Shown in pieces: positions 1-8,205 of a stretch of DNA of 64,000 nucleotides. A model generated the notes under the pieces. That model saw only the letters and a program-made list of their open reading frames with translations. It ran no database searches and was not told the DNA's origin. A program made the position numbers and the translations under genes. The stretch comes from Micromonospora sp. U21. GTDB taxonomy: Bacteria > Actinomycetota > Actinomycetes > Mycobacteriales > Micromonosporaceae. Location: assembly GCF_018070045.1 (NCBI RefSeq), contig NZ_JAGPYK010000030.1, forward strand, positions 1 through 64,000. Direction: 5' to 3'. Positions within the stretch are counted from its first letter, which is position 1, and each line of letters starts with the position of its first letter.

Positions 1-265
1 ACAACCGCTGCATCGCATCCGGGCGGGCATGCCCGGCCTGCTCCGCCAACTGCCAACACGTCTTGACCTCGATCTCGGCCAACAGACCGGTCACGAACGC
101 CACCGCCGCCCGACGCGGCTCGACCCGCCCGAACCGACCCGCGAACGCATCGCACACCCCGGCCAGGACCTGCCCCCACCGGGCAGGGTTTACGCTGTGG
201 CACGCGGCCACCGCCAAATCTGAAAGTTTGTCCACAACATACAGACGATCACGCGGTGGCCGCAC
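1..265 (-). pseudogene. IS701-like transposase, N-terminal part cut by the window edge
   Basis: The minus strand encodes the first 88 or so residues of a transposase and runs off the left edge. The motifs seen are GRFGRVEPRRAAVAFVTGLL and CWQLAEQAGHARPDAMQRL, which are typical of the N-terminal region of IS701-type DDE transposases. The likely start is GTG at 265; upstream in frame there is a stop. The DDE catalytic core would lie outside the window, so whether the copy is intact cannot be judged. It marks the left side of the accessory region. The family assignment is by memory of the motif, moderately sure. Confidence 0.6.
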
Positions 266-534
266 CTCGTCTAACCGGCCCCCACCAGCAACATCTCAAA
301 CGGCGGCTGCCGTACTAGCTGCCGCTGGCCCGTGCAAAGCGGTCCGAACCAGCCCGCGACGAACTGGTCTCCGTCGAGGCTGTCCGGCAAGCAGCGTTGC
401 CCGTCTGCCGGACAGGCGGATGGCAGAGGTTCTGCCCAAACCTCCCTGTCTACTGGCGAGTGGACCGTACGGGGGGCAGACAGGGCTGGCATGATTCGCG
501 ATGATGGGTGCAGGTCCAGCCGGGAGGAAACCAC
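266..534. other. intergenic region with an 8-bp inverted repeat
   Basis: No convincing gene. CCCTGTCT (444-451) and AGACAGGG (478-485) form an inverted repeat with a 26-nt loop, about 50 bases before the GTG start of the next operon. It could be an operator, a hairpin in the leader or a remnant of the transposon end; nothing in the sequence decides between these. Confidence 0.3.
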
Positions 535-1332
535 GTGACGTCCAGCAGCATCATCGATCTTGATGCGCGCCGGGTGTACAAGCACCCGCCGATCATTGAG
601 GCGATCGTTGAGTTCACCTTTGGTGGCGGTGAGGACTGGAACCTGACAATTCCCGGTCGGCTTTACGAGCGCGTCCGGGACTCCTATCCTGGCGAGCCTC
701 AGCAGCGTGAGATTGTGGAAGCGAATTGGGGCACTGAGGGCGCGGACGGCGTGGATCCACCCAACCAGGGCTTGGCGCTGACCGTTTCGAAGAAGTCCGA
801 GCGAGTCGTATTCTCTTCCGACAACAAGCTATTAATGGTTGGGCCTGCGGTTCTCAGTGTGCACAGTTTGGCACCTTACGAAGGCTGGGAATCGCTCCAC
901 GCGCGAGCAACGGACGCCTTAGAAAAATATTGCGAAGTTGCGCGCCCGGAGTGTATTTCCTCGATAGGGCTGCGCTACGTAAATAGGATTAAGCTTCCTG
1001 GGCCAACTGTCGCATTCGAAGAATACTTCACGGTGGCACAGGCTTTGCCGGCCACGGGCTTCCCGCCCAACCTCGGGGCATTCTTCGATCGTATGGAACT
1101 TTACTATGAGGAGATTCCGGCGAGAATCGCCTTCACCTGGGCATCGGTCAACTCAGACGATCCCGAAGCGGCCGTCTTCTTGCTCGACCTTGACTTGCGT
1201 TGGCGAGATAAGACACCCTTCGAAAATGCGGACTCCAATCTGGCGGACCTACGAGGGCGGGAACGCGCAGCCTTCGAATCTCTCATTACCAACAAACTAA
1301 GGGAGATTTTCGATGCCGACCAAATCGCCTAG
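535..1332 (+). CDS. TIGR04255 family protein (first gene of a three-gene operon)
   Basis: 265 residues. The N-terminal motif YKHPPIIEAIVEFTF is the hallmark of the TIGR04255 family, a sporadically distributed group of about 260 residues with no established biochemical role. GTG at 535 is chosen because GGGAGGA lies 7 nt upstream (522-528) and because the PPIIEA motif then sits near residue 20 as usual. No signal peptide or membrane segment, so probably cytosolic. Codon use is unlike the chromosome part of the window (AAA, ATT, TTA present), indicating acquisition. Its 3' end overlaps the next gene by 20 nt, so the genes are translationally coupled. Confidence 0.8.
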   Translation: MTSSSIIDLDARRVYKHPPIIEAIVEFTFGGGEDWNLTIPGRLYERVRDSYPGEPQQREIVEANWGTEGADGVDPPNQGLALTVSKKSERVVFSSDNKLLMVGPAVLSVHSLAPYEGWESLHARATDALEKYCEVARPECISSIGLRYVNRIKLPGPTVAFEEYFTVAQALPATGFPPNLGAFFDRMELYYEEIPARIAFTWASVNSDDPEAAVFLLDLDLRWRDKTPFENADSNLADLRGRERAAFESLITNKLREIFDADQIA

Positions 1333-1735
1333 CACCTCTCAGCGAAGCCCGAAATTGCGGTCGGTAAAATCTTCTGGCTACGTCATGCCGTTTCATCCGC
1401 GAGCGCGCTCCGTCGACATCTCCGGACTCCATGCGAGGCCAGCAACAGTTATTAGTAGCCTACGTGGTTCAAGCGTGGGGCTGGCACAGGACTCCGAATT
1501 GGTAGAGAGCGTCGTCTCTCTCTTGATGGAAGCATCGGCGCGACTGGCCCCGCGAACAGGCCACGGCCAGGACGATGCACCCGACGAACTGCTTGATGAC
1601 TCGATCACTCCATCGATTCCGAGAGACTCCGGTCGGCCGGTGATGCTGCATGTGACGGCACGCTCTAGGAGGCTTCCCCTGCTGACACTCCCAGACGAGG
1701 ATCTCGTCGAACCCGGATCGGAGTTCGATGAGTAG
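1313..1735 (+). CDS. uncharacterised 140-residue protein, middle gene of the operon
   Basis: Not recognised. ATG at 1313 lies inside the end of the TIGR04255 gene (20-nt overlap), with AGGGAGA just upstream as a ribosome site. The protein is polar, with a basic Ser/Lys-rich N-terminus (residues 1-30) and an acidic tail ending in EDLVEPGSEFDE; there is no membrane segment. Its end overlaps the next start by 8 nt, so all three genes form one unit. Low-complexity ends suggest an adaptor or a partly disordered partner of one of its neighbours; that is inference only. Confidence 0.6.
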   Translation: MPTKSPSTSQRSPKLRSVKSSGYVMPFHPRARSVDISGLHARPATVISSLRGSSVGLAQDSELVESVVSLLMEASARLAPRTGHGQDDAPDELLDDSITPSIPRDSGRPVMLHVTARSRRLPLLTLPDEDLVEPGSEFDE

Positions 1736-2267
1736 CGACATCTGGTACGAGATATGCTCGGGCGACGGGTTGCGGCAAGGCGACATTCTACGAGGCTGCG
1801 AAGTATTCGTCCCGGACATCTCAGCGGAACCAGGGGCAGCTCGTGTACCGGCATTAGCACATGAGGTTGACTTGGTGGTGCTTACCCAGTCATGCGATCT
1901 GGAGAACCAGGGGAAGGTCGATGACGTCCTACTGGCGGAGCTTTACGATTACCGCACCTTGGCGCCGAACCCGGGTTACGGAAAAGACTTTCGTGCGAAA
2001 TGCATCGCCGGCAGATATCCCGCCTACTTTGTTTTGAGACCTTACTCGGGCGAACTCTCGCTCGCCTGGTCTCTCGTCGACTTCCGGAGAGTTCACTCGC
2101 TACCGTTGACCTATGTGTCAGCTCACGCCGCTCGGTCTGGGAATCGGCTTCGGCTGCGCTCACCCTACCGCGAGCACCTCTCCCAGAGCTTTGCTCGCTA
2201 CTTTATGCGAGTAGGACTCCCCAAAGGTATCGACGACTTCAAGAGTTTCGAACCGGCGAGCGCTTAG
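1728..2267 (+). CDS. uncharacterised protein with QGDIL and LTQSCDL motifs, third gene of the operon
   Basis: 179 residues. The N-terminal LRQGDILRG and the central VDLVVLTQSCDLENQGKVDD are conserved-looking signatures I associate with small uncharacterised proteins found beside TIGR04255 genes; no function is assigned. The Cys-Asp pair within SCDL might be a catalytic or metal site, but this is speculation. Start ATG at 1728 overlaps the preceding stop (ATGAGTAG). No membrane segment. The gene has the lower GC and codon bias of the other two operon members. Nothing follows on the same strand for more than 1.6 kb, so the operon ends here. Confidence 0.65.
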   Translation: MSSDIWYEICSGDGLRQGDILRGCEVFVPDISAEPGAARVPALAHEVDLVVLTQSCDLENQGKVDDVLLAELYDYRTLAPNPGYGKDFRAKCIAGRYPAYFVLRPYSGELSLAWSLVDFRRVHSLPLTYVSAHAARSGNRLRLRSPYREHLSQSFARYFMRVGLPKGIDDFKSFEPASA

Positions 2268-2366
2268 ATGGCGTCCATCCCGAGGCTCCTGTAGATGCCA
2301 AGCTCCGAAGGAGTCTCGGCGACAGAGTTTGATTTCTTCCTCCCGCGGGAACCACCAGCCGCATAC

Positions 2367-2500
2367 GAGCTGCGCGAGCAGCAGGGCTGAGCTGTCCGAA
2401 CGGTCTGCCGACGTCCACAAACATCCGGCGTTGCCCGCATCCGTCGTCATCCAGCTGGTCACCCGGCCCAAGTGTCAGACGTTGAAGCGGAACATAAAGC
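2367..2500. repeat. diverged att-like segment, copy A
   Basis: Shares GAGCTGCGCGAGCAGCAG and the CCGTCGTCAYCCAGYTGGTC block, in the same order, with copy B at 3679-3777, but is about 30 nt longer in the middle. In copy B the adjoining bases match the 3' half of tRNA-Lys; in copy A that part is much more degenerate. It lies just downstream (minus strand) of an integrase tail remnant, as attP regions usually do. Read as an older, decayed integration scar. Confidence 0.45.
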
Positions 2501-2540
2501 CGCTGTCCCCCCACCAGCGTGAACGGCCGGTGACGCCTGC

Positions 2541-2677
2541 TCACAGGGCATCGCGGGTTGCCATCGTTACTGGCTGGTTGACGACGTTCGACGGTGTCTT
2601 GTGCCCCATCTGTGCCCCGAACGGGTCTGCCGCGCCTCCTATCGTCTCCGAGGCGGCGTCGGCGCACACGGTTTAGG
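2541..2677 (-). pseudogene. possible C-terminal remnant of a tyrosine integrase
   Basis: A 45-codon open stretch ending in TGA at 2541-2543 reads DPFGAQMGHKTPSNVVNQPV followed by TMATRDAL. This resembles the variable tails of actinobacterial phage-type integrases rather than any core domain. It is closed by a stop immediately upstream, so the catalytic part is gone. The assignment rests on a short tail and on its position beside att-like copy A; it could be chance. Confidence 0.3.
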
Positions 2678-2865
2678 AAGGGTGTAGCGCCTACCGGAGC
2701 ACCCCTCGTCCTACCAGGATGAACGCACAAAGGCTCTCCAGCGATCCGTTTGATGATTCCGCGCATGTGCCGGATCTTGCCTTGCGCGTGCTGGATCTGT
2801 GGCGAGATCGCCAGCAAGGGGCGTCAGTCGGCCTATGGCGATCTGTATCAGTATTGGGCGCAACG

Positions 2866-3531
2866 TCATGCTGTGGGGATCCAAACCTGCCAGGCTAGCT
2901 GGACGTCTACTAAGGAGTTGTCGTCGTGGATTAGTTCCCAGGCGGGCTGCCCGCATCCGTCTGACGACATCCAGCCGCTGGAGCCGTAGGCGGCGGGTTC
3001 GACGGTTATCAGATCCGGCACGGATACCAGCGATGCGGCGACAGATTGCCCGCCGAGAGTGCGCCAGCGGATGAAAAACCGCTGGTGAGCACAACCATTC
3101 ATCGTCGCCGGAAAGCCCATAACTGTCGCCAAACCTTGCCCGCCGAACACTCGGACGCTGCCGCTTTCCTCGCGTAGGAGTCTGTATCCGTCGAAGTGTT
3201 CCGGCCAAGCTGGCGACTCAGACGGGGCGGAAACCTTGTTGACAATCTCGGCTTCCTCTGTTCCCCACGGCGAGTGATGGGCATGGGCCGGACGTTGCCG
3301 CCGCCGCAGCCAGCCGAGCGCGCCAACGATGAGCGTAGCGACTGCGAGAAACGCCGCGATGATGCTGCTGTACCTGTCGGCGCGTTCAAGTCCCTGTGCC
3401 CGGAGGAACGCGACGAGGCCGATCACCAGTACGACGGCTCCGCTGACACCCGCCCACAACCACCAGCGCGGATGGCCAACTGCTCGCACATGGCCGTGCC
3501 CAGCCCGGCCTTCGTCAGATTGCGATGTCAC
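2866..3531 (-). CDS. uncharacterised two-helix membrane protein
   Basis: 221 residues. The start is GTG at 3531 with GGAGG 8 nt upstream. Two membrane helices are evident: WWLWAGVSGAVVLVIGLVAFL (about residues 23-43) and IIAAFLAVATLIVGALGWL (about 57-75). The remaining 145 residues form a soluble domain with CAHQRFFIRWRTLGG and a WMSSDGCGQPAWEL segment containing paired cysteines. The layout (short N-terminus, helical hairpin, C-terminal domain) is common among uncharacterised actinomycete proteins. It stands alone between the two att-like copies, so it may be cargo of an older island. Function unknown. Confidence 0.65.
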   Translation of the reverse strand: MTSQSDEGRAGHGHVRAVGHPRWWLWAGVSGAVVLVIGLVAFLRAQGLERADRYSSIIAAFLAVATLIVGALGWLRRRQRPAHAHHSPWGTEEAEIVNKVSAPSESPAWPEHFDGYRLLREESGSVRVFGGQGLATVMGFPATMNGCAHQRFFIRWRTLGGQSVAASLVSVPDLITVEPAAYGSSGWMSSDGCGQPAWELIHDDNSLVDVQLAWQVWIPTA

Positions 3532-3678
3532 GCTCGGAGCCTCCGGTTGGCGGATTGTGCGGAGGCAGTCTACGGCCGCGCCCCTGAGCTCTGAGTCGCT
3601 CGGCCGTCGATGTATCTGGCACTGGGTGACTTGGCCTGATGCGGCAGCTGCGTCCGGAAGAACCGGTCAGCGGCCAAT

Positions 3679-3777
3679 GAGCTGCGCGAGCAGCAGACGT
3701 CCCAGCCTTGCTCACGTCCGTCGTCACCCAGTTGGTCACCCAGGCGGCGAAGCGGGACTTGAACCCTGGAACCTATG
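3679..3777. repeat. att-like segment, copy B, with a tRNA-Lys 3' fragment (candidate attL)
   Basis: Positions 3754-3777 match the 3' part of the minus-strand tRNA-Lys gene at 12119-12142 with one mismatch and one inserted base, in the same orientation. This is what the distal attachment site of an element inserted at that tRNA would look like. The rest is the repeat shared with copy A. The imperfect match means that either the island is old or the true attL is elsewhere. Confidence 0.45.
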
Positions 3778-3911
3778 TGGCGTGGACCGAGGGGGCTGCT
3801 GCCTCCTTGCTGCCTCCCGCTGCACGCTCTACGCCAGCAGGGTTGCGCTAGCAAAGGTAGGCACCCAGGGTGGACCCTTTCGGAGAGTGTGGCCACTGGA
3901 AGGACTCCCAT

Positions 3912-4136
3912 ATGGGACGCAGGTCTGATCCACCGCTATCACCTGCTGGGGCGTGGTTCGTCTTCATCGTGACGGCCGTGCCTCTGGTCATGTGTACCTG
4001 TGCTGCGTGGGGCGACCCTAACTGGTCCGTAAAAATCGGTGCCACCATCGGCTGCCTTCTCGGCCTGATGTATGCCGCGGGCGCCACTATTGCCGCGGGT
4101 GACGGCAGACGAACTCGTCGGTACCGGCGTCGGTAG
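3912..4136 (+). CDS. small two-helix membrane protein
   Basis: 74 residues. ATG at 3912 is preceded by GGAAGGA (3899-3905) at good spacing. Two hydrophobic stretches: AWFVFIVTAVPLVMCTCAAW (about residues 13-32) and IGATIGCLLGLMYAAGATIA (about 40-59). The tail is strongly basic (GRRTRRYRRR), so it should stay inside the cell. No homologue recognised. First gene inside the putative element, 400 bp ahead of the MctB-like gene and not obviously in one transcript with it. Confidence 0.5.
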   Translation: MGRRSDPPLSPAGAWFVFIVTAVPLVMCTCAAWGDPNWSVKIGATIGCLLGLMYAAGATIAAGDGRRTRRYRRR

Positions 4137-4534
4137 GCGCGCTGCCCGCGTGAGGCGCTTCAGTCTGTGGCAAGTTGGCTCCTGACGACAGCTTGCTTAC
4201 AAGCTCTGTGCACATCGTCCGCCAGCGTCCGGCAGCGTCCGTGGCCTCGAACGAAGATCCTTATTCGGCTGCCGCCGGACCCTCGCGTCCGGCGCGGTTG
4301 CTGTCATCGTTGCTGTCAACAGCTACCGTTGCCGCATCGCCGGGACTGCCTCGCAGTGGCGGATGATGGGCGCTGGATGCCGCTGACCACGGCGAATTTG
4401 CCGTTTAGAGTCGCCTGTCGTCAGCCGCCGAATGATCACCCAGTTAACCGCCGCTCTCCTGCTGGCGGCGGGCGGGCTCGCACCGCGCGGGTTGTCCCAG
4501 TGACTCGTACGGACCTCGTCATTAAGGTGTGCCG
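4137..4534. other. 398-bp region without a gene
   Basis: Open frames here are short and lack ribosome sites or recognisable motifs. GTCCGCCAGCGTCCGGCAGCG-like short direct repeats are present near 4215-4245. No terminator or promoter could be named with confidence. Confidence 0.3.
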
Positions 4535-5452
4535 ATGATCAATTTTCGCTACCACGTCATCTCGCTTGCTGCGGTGTTTGTCGCCCTGGCGGTCGGTGCG
4601 GTATTCGGTACCGCCGCAGCGAACGGTTACGCCACCGACGTGCTCCGGGGCTCCATCGATGCAGCGCACAAGACTAACGATCAGCTTCGTCAGACGACCG
4701 ATGACCTCCAAGAGGAGGCGAGCCGTAAGGACGACTACATCAACGACACGGCGCCCGCAGTACTGCGCGGGACGCTGGCCAACCGTCGGATCGTGGTGCT
4801 GACGACGCCATCCGGACGCGACCGCGCCGAGGGCGTGATCGAAAAGCTTGAACTGGCCGGCGCCGCCGTATCCGGGCCCATTCACATCCAGGAAGCATTC
4901 TTCGACCCGAAGAACAGTCTGGACCTGCTTGGGCTGACCCGCCGTAGCAGCCCTCCGCCGATCACTCTGCCGGGCAACAGCAACGGAGTCGAAACCGCCA
5001 GCGCCCTCCTGGCCACGACTCTGCTCGGACCGGCCAGCGCCCACCATCCAACGGTGATGCCTGCCTTCGCGAACGCCGGATACCTCGCCGCACCCAAGCA
5101 GCTCGATGGCCCCTCAGATGGGGCGGTCCTGGTGACCGCGGCACCGTACGTGGAGCGAAACTCAGCCGAGCGGAACGCCGCGATCGTGACCATGGTCGCA
5201 CAGATCGCCATGATCGGTCCGACCGTCTTGGCGGGCACGATTTCCGGTGACGGCAGCTCTATCGGGATAGTCCGCGGCGACGAAGCGCTCCATGCACGGA
5301 TCTCGACGGTAGACGGTGTAGCTGGCGCGCAAGGTCAGGTCGTAGCGGCGCTCGCCCTGGCTGAGCGGATTACCGCCAACCGGGGAGGCCGCTACGGCAC
5401 TGCCGGTGACGCTGACGCCCTCATTCCACGGCAAACGATCACCGGCGGATGA
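4535..5452 (+). CDS. MctB-like copper transport protein
   Basis: 305 residues, the usual length for the MctB (copper transport outer membrane protein) family, described in mycobacteria as limiting copper accumulation. ATG at 4535 is chosen over the GTG at 4529 because family members begin MINFRYH. A single N-terminal membrane helix (HVISLAAVFVALAVGAVFG, residues 6-24) is followed by a coiled-coil-prone region (about 35-75) and then an alpha/beta domain. In actinobacterial chromosomes mctB normally sits with steA and recN in a housekeeping cluster; here it stands alone as apparent cargo in a mobile region. It may be an extra copy. Confidence 0.75.
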   Translation: MINFRYHVISLAAVFVALAVGAVFGTAAANGYATDVLRGSIDAAHKTNDQLRQTTDDLQEEASRKDDYINDTAPAVLRGTLANRRIVVLTTPSGRDRAEGVIEKLELAGAAVSGPIHIQEAFFDPKNSLDLLGLTRRSSPPPITLPGNSNGVETASALLATTLLGPASAHHPTVMPAFANAGYLAAPKQLDGPSDGAVLVTAAPYVERNSAERNAAIVTMVAQIAMIGPTVLAGTISGDGSSIGIVRGDEALHARISTVDGVAGAQGQVVAALALAERITANRGGRYGTAGDADALIPRQTITGG

Positions 5453-5934
5453 GCTTCACGACCTCATCAGGACCGCTGACCGTCAGAGGAGCCCACAAAG
5501 GATGGCTTTGGGGGCTCCGAGCTGCGACCCAGAGCCCCCCATGCGGCCCTTACCCAGTCCACGCGTTGAGCCAAGCAAGCGGTCCGTCGACCCGAGTATG
5601 GGTTCGGGGGTGTAATGAGTCAACGCTACAAGCATGCTCACTAGGCCCGAGACAGGCGATACACGACGAAAAAATAGACCGCAACAGGGGGCACGGGCTG
5701 TGACCTTAGTCACAGATCCACTCCGACGCTCAAGTGCCATTTTTGCAGCTCAGGGCCGCTGAATGCCGAGTGGCGGTGCTGTCCTACGCGTGTGGTATGG
5801 ACAGGCGTCTTAGTGACCCCCGACCGGCTTGGAGTTGGCGGTAGCTATCGCATACTGAGTCTCGCTCCGGTCGGACTGCGAATCTGGCCAGGGCACTTGC
5901 CCAGTCCACGCGTTGAGAAAGAGGTTCGGCCTCG
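5453..5934. repeat. 482-bp non-coding stretch holding an 18-bp direct repeat
   Basis: CCCAGTCCACGCGTTGAG occurs exactly at 5553-5570 and 5900-5917, 347 bp apart. The spacer has no gene. Such exact short repeats can flank an inserted or deleted segment, or be protein binding sites upstream of the small gene at 5935. Nothing else stands out. Confidence 0.4.
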
Positions 5935-6144
5935 GTGAACAGGAAGCCCATCAGCGGGTGCATAGTCATCCCGCACAGCGAAGTCACCGCCCCCGTCGCA
6001 GCCGTCGTCGTAGTCCTGGTCCTCACTTGGGTGGCCACCACCTTCATGAAGCTGACCGGCGCTGAGGTCGCGGCCATCATGGTCGCCACTGCCGCTCTGC
6101 TTCCGTCGGTGCGCAAGGAGGCCACCAAGAGGTCAAGGCGTTAG
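5935..6144 (+). CDS. small single-helix membrane protein
   Basis: 69 residues from GTG at 5935, preceded by GAAAGAGG about 10 nt upstream. One long hydrophobic region (VTAPVAAVVVVLVLTWVATTF, about residues 18-38) and a second weaker one (AAIMVATAALLPSV), then a basic tail KEATKRSRR. Resembles the short holin-like or membrane-anchor proteins common in actinomycete mobile elements, without a recognisable family. Whether it is expressed is uncertain. Confidence 0.4.
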   Translation: MNRKPISGCIVIPHSEVTAPVAAVVVVLVLTWVATTFMKLTGAEVAAIMVATAALLPSVRKEATKRSRR

Positions 6145-6760
6145 AGCAGTAACGCCAGACCGACGGCGTAACGCCATCCACTGTCTGCCGTCGACCCGCC
6201 CTCAGGGGAGCGGGCCGCCGCCCGGCCCGCCACGTCAAGCGGACCTTGACGGCTCGTACGGACGCTGGCGGGTCGGGCGGTGGTCTGCTCGGCTTGCCCG
6301 GGTCGACGGCGGGCGGGATGGCCCGCGCAACCACCCACGGACCGCAACCCGCCGACGGGTCTTCAACCATCTCGGAGCCCGAGCGCCCCCGCCGGAGGCG
6401 CAGTAACCGCAACTCCGCGACCGCCGCCAGCTCGCCGACGCGGCCGGCGTGCCCTCCCCTACGCCGCGCGGGCTCGTGGCCGTGCGGCCCGGCCGGCTGC
6501 CGGCCCACCACCTCAGCTCATCAACGGCCTGTCGTGCTGCGGCGGCCCCTTGGGCTCCCCGCTTCCGCGCCAGCCGCCGGGCGTGTTGCGTGGCCGGAGT
6601 CGGAGCGCCAGCGGAGCGACGGACGCGCGCCCAGGCGGCGGCGCGTGCGGCCCGTTCAGGGCCGCCTTGATAGACGTACAGAAAGTCCTCCCACATCAGC
6701 CGGTAGCTGGCTGTCGTACTCCGCTCGATCTGTTAGATGGTGGCTTCAGATGATGCGTGA
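6145..6760 (-). other. 616-bp region with a possible minus-strand gene fragment
   Basis: No intact gene is convincing. On the minus strand a frame ending near 6235 and open from about 6730 reads QIERSTTASYRLMWEDFLYV, then a charged Arg/Ala-rich helix (QHARRLARKRGAQGAAAARQ). This first third looks protein-like, the rest low-complexity, so it may be the decayed end of an element gene. The DNA around 6195-6235 is a GC-rich imperfect palindrome. No family recognised. Confidence 0.25.
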
Positions 6761-6948
6761 CGCTCCGCCAAGCGATGGTTCGAGCCCGCGAGTCCGAACC
6801 TGCGCGAGCTACGCGACGATGACCCGGTGGACGAACAGCCCGTCTTTACCGACCCATGGCGGGACCTACGCCGAGGTGGCCCAACCGAACACCAACAACG
6901 TGAAGCACTGCACGCCCAACTTCTGACCGAGGTGGCAGCCGGGCACCC
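6761..6948 (+). pseudogene. IS-interrupted gene, 5' part
   Basis: The frame reads LRELRDDDPVDEQPVFTDPW and ends TEVAAGHP exactly at the left end of the IS3 element. Joining it to the 3' part (from 8206) after removing the element and one copy of the CCC target duplication gives an uninterrupted GHPLHNQPVEV. A stop at 6758-6760 lies upstream and there is no good ATG/GTG, so the native start is either an unusual codon or has itself been lost. Protein family not named; similar small acidic actinomycete proteins are of unknown function. Confidence 0.65.
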
Positions 6949-7007
6949 GGGACTGCCCCCGGTTCGGTTGACTCCTGACCTGTGAGGATGCGTTCCTCGC
7001 TGGAAGG

Positions 7008-7301
7008 ATGTCTGTCCTGCCGAAAGCGTTCCCCCTGGAGTTCCGCCGTGACGTCGTCGCGGTCGCCCGTAAGGGCGAGGCCCCCATCGCCCAGATCGCG
7101 AAGGACTTCGGGATCTCCGAGGCCTGTTTGCACCGCTGGCTCAAGCTCGCCGACGTCGAGGACGGCATCCGTCCCGGGACCACCAGCAGCGAGTCGGCGG
7201 AGCTGCGGGAGCTGCGCCGCAGGAACAAGGTGCTGGAACAGGAGAACGAGATCCTGCGGCGGGCCGCGGCGTACTTCGCCAAGGAGATCTCCCCAAAATG
7301 A
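7008..7301 (+). CDS. IS3-family transposase OrfA (HTH protein)
   Basis: 97 residues. N-terminal helix-turn-helix of the transposase_8 type (AQIAKDFGISEACLHRWL, about residues 27-44), followed by a leucine-zipper-like helix (ELRELRRRNKVLEQENEIL, about 65-83) typical of OrfA dimerisation. It binds the IS ends together with OrfB. Start ATG at 7008 with GGAAGG directly before it. The stop overlaps the orfB start as ATGA (7298-7301), so OrfB may be made by coupled reinitiation; an AAAA run lies just before, which could also allow a -1 shift giving an OrfAB fusion. Confidence 0.88.
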   Translation: MSVLPKAFPLEFRRDVVAVARKGEAPIAQIAKDFGISEACLHRWLKLADVEDGIRPGTTSSESAELRELRRRNKVLEQENEILRRAAAYFAKEISPK

Positions 7302-8161
7302 TGTACCCGCTGGTCGGTGACCTGGCCGCGGACGGGATCCCCGTCGCGGTGACCTGCCGGGTGCTGGGGTTCAGTAAGCAGGCCTACTACGCGTGGCGCG
7401 CCGAGCCGGTCTCGCAGCGACACCTCGACGACGCTCACCTGATCAACGCCGCCCTCGACATCCACGCCGACGACCCGGCGTTCGGCTACCGGTTCATCGC
7501 CGACGAACTACCCGCCCACGGCATCACCGCCGGCGCCAACCGGGTCGCGCGGCTGTGTTCACAGCAGCGCATCTGGTCGGTCTTCGCCAAGCGCAAGGGG
7601 CTGACCAGGCGGGCCGGACCCCCGGTGCACGACGACCTGGTGCAGCGCCGCTTCACCGCCGACGCCCCCGACCAGCTGTGGCTGACCGACATCACCGAAC
7701 ACCCCACCGCCGAGGGCAAGCTCTACCTGTGCGCGATCAAGGACGTGTACTCCGGCCGGATCGTCGGCTACTCCATCGACACCCGCATGAAAGCCTCGTT
7801 GGCCGTCGCTGCGCTGTCGAACGCCACCCGGCTGCGGAACCCGGCCGCGACGATCGTGCACTCCGACAGGGGCAGCCAATTTCGGTCCAGGAAATTCGTG
7901 AAAGCGTTGCACCGCAACGGGTTGACCGGCTCGATGGGCCGCGTCGGCGCCTGCGGGGACAACGCCGCCATGGAGTCGTTCTTCGCCCTGCTGCAGCGCA
8001 ATGTCCTGGACCGGCAACGCTGGCAAACACGCCACGACCTACGCCTGGCGATCGTGACCTGGATCGAACGGACCTACCACCGCCGGCGACGGCAACGCCG
8101 CCTCGGCCGGCTCACGCCCATCGAGTTTGAGACAATCAACCAGCCCGCACACGCGGCCTGA
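7298..8161 (+). CDS. IS3-family transposase OrfB (DDE integrase domain)
   Basis: 287 residues, the standard OrfB size. An HTH_21 region (about residues 45-95) precedes the rve integrase core. The DDE triad is visible: D in WLTDITEHPT, D in VHSDRGSQF and E in NAAMESFFALL, with about 35 residues between the last two as expected. It catalyses strand cleavage and transfer at the 26-bp ends. Start ATG at 7298 overlaps the orfA stop. No frameshift or missing catalytic residue, so the enzyme should be active. Confidence 0.92.
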   Translation: MMYPLVGDLAADGIPVAVTCRVLGFSKQAYYAWRAEPVSQRHLDDAHLINAALDIHADDPAFGYRFIADELPAHGITAGANRVARLCSQQRIWSVFAKRKGLTRRAGPPVHDDLVQRRFTADAPDQLWLTDITEHPTAEGKLYLCAIKDVYSGRIVGYSIDTRMKASLAVAALSNATRLRNPAATIVHSDRGSQFRSRKFVKALHRNGLTGSMGRVGACGDNAAMESFFALLQRNVLDRQRWQTRHDLRLAIVTWIERTYHRRRRQRRLGRLTPIEFETINQPAHAA

Positions 8162-8205
8162 ACCACTCAACCCCGCGAGTCAACCAAACCCGGGGCAGTC
8201 CCCCC

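Larger units (their letters stand above)
6949..8202 (+). mobile_element. IS3-family insertion sequence, complete
   Basis: 1254 bp. The left inverted repeat (6949-6974) and right inverted repeat (8177-8202) are 26 bp and match at all but three positions, beginning GGGACTGCCCC and ending GGTTGACTC. A 3-bp target duplication CCC flanks it (6946-6948 and 8203-8205). Two overlapping genes, orfA and orfB, fill it, as in IS3-family elements. Both genes and both ends look intact, so it is potentially mobile and probably a recent arrival. Confidence 0.88.

Noticed and set aside
3754..3777. tRNA gene
   Set aside because: Only about 24 nt of T-arm-like sequence; no acceptor or D-arm, so a fragment.
6246..6926. 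226-residue plus-strand open frame
   Set aside because: Pro/Arg/Ser-rich, no ribosome site, overlaps the better-supported IS-interrupted frame.
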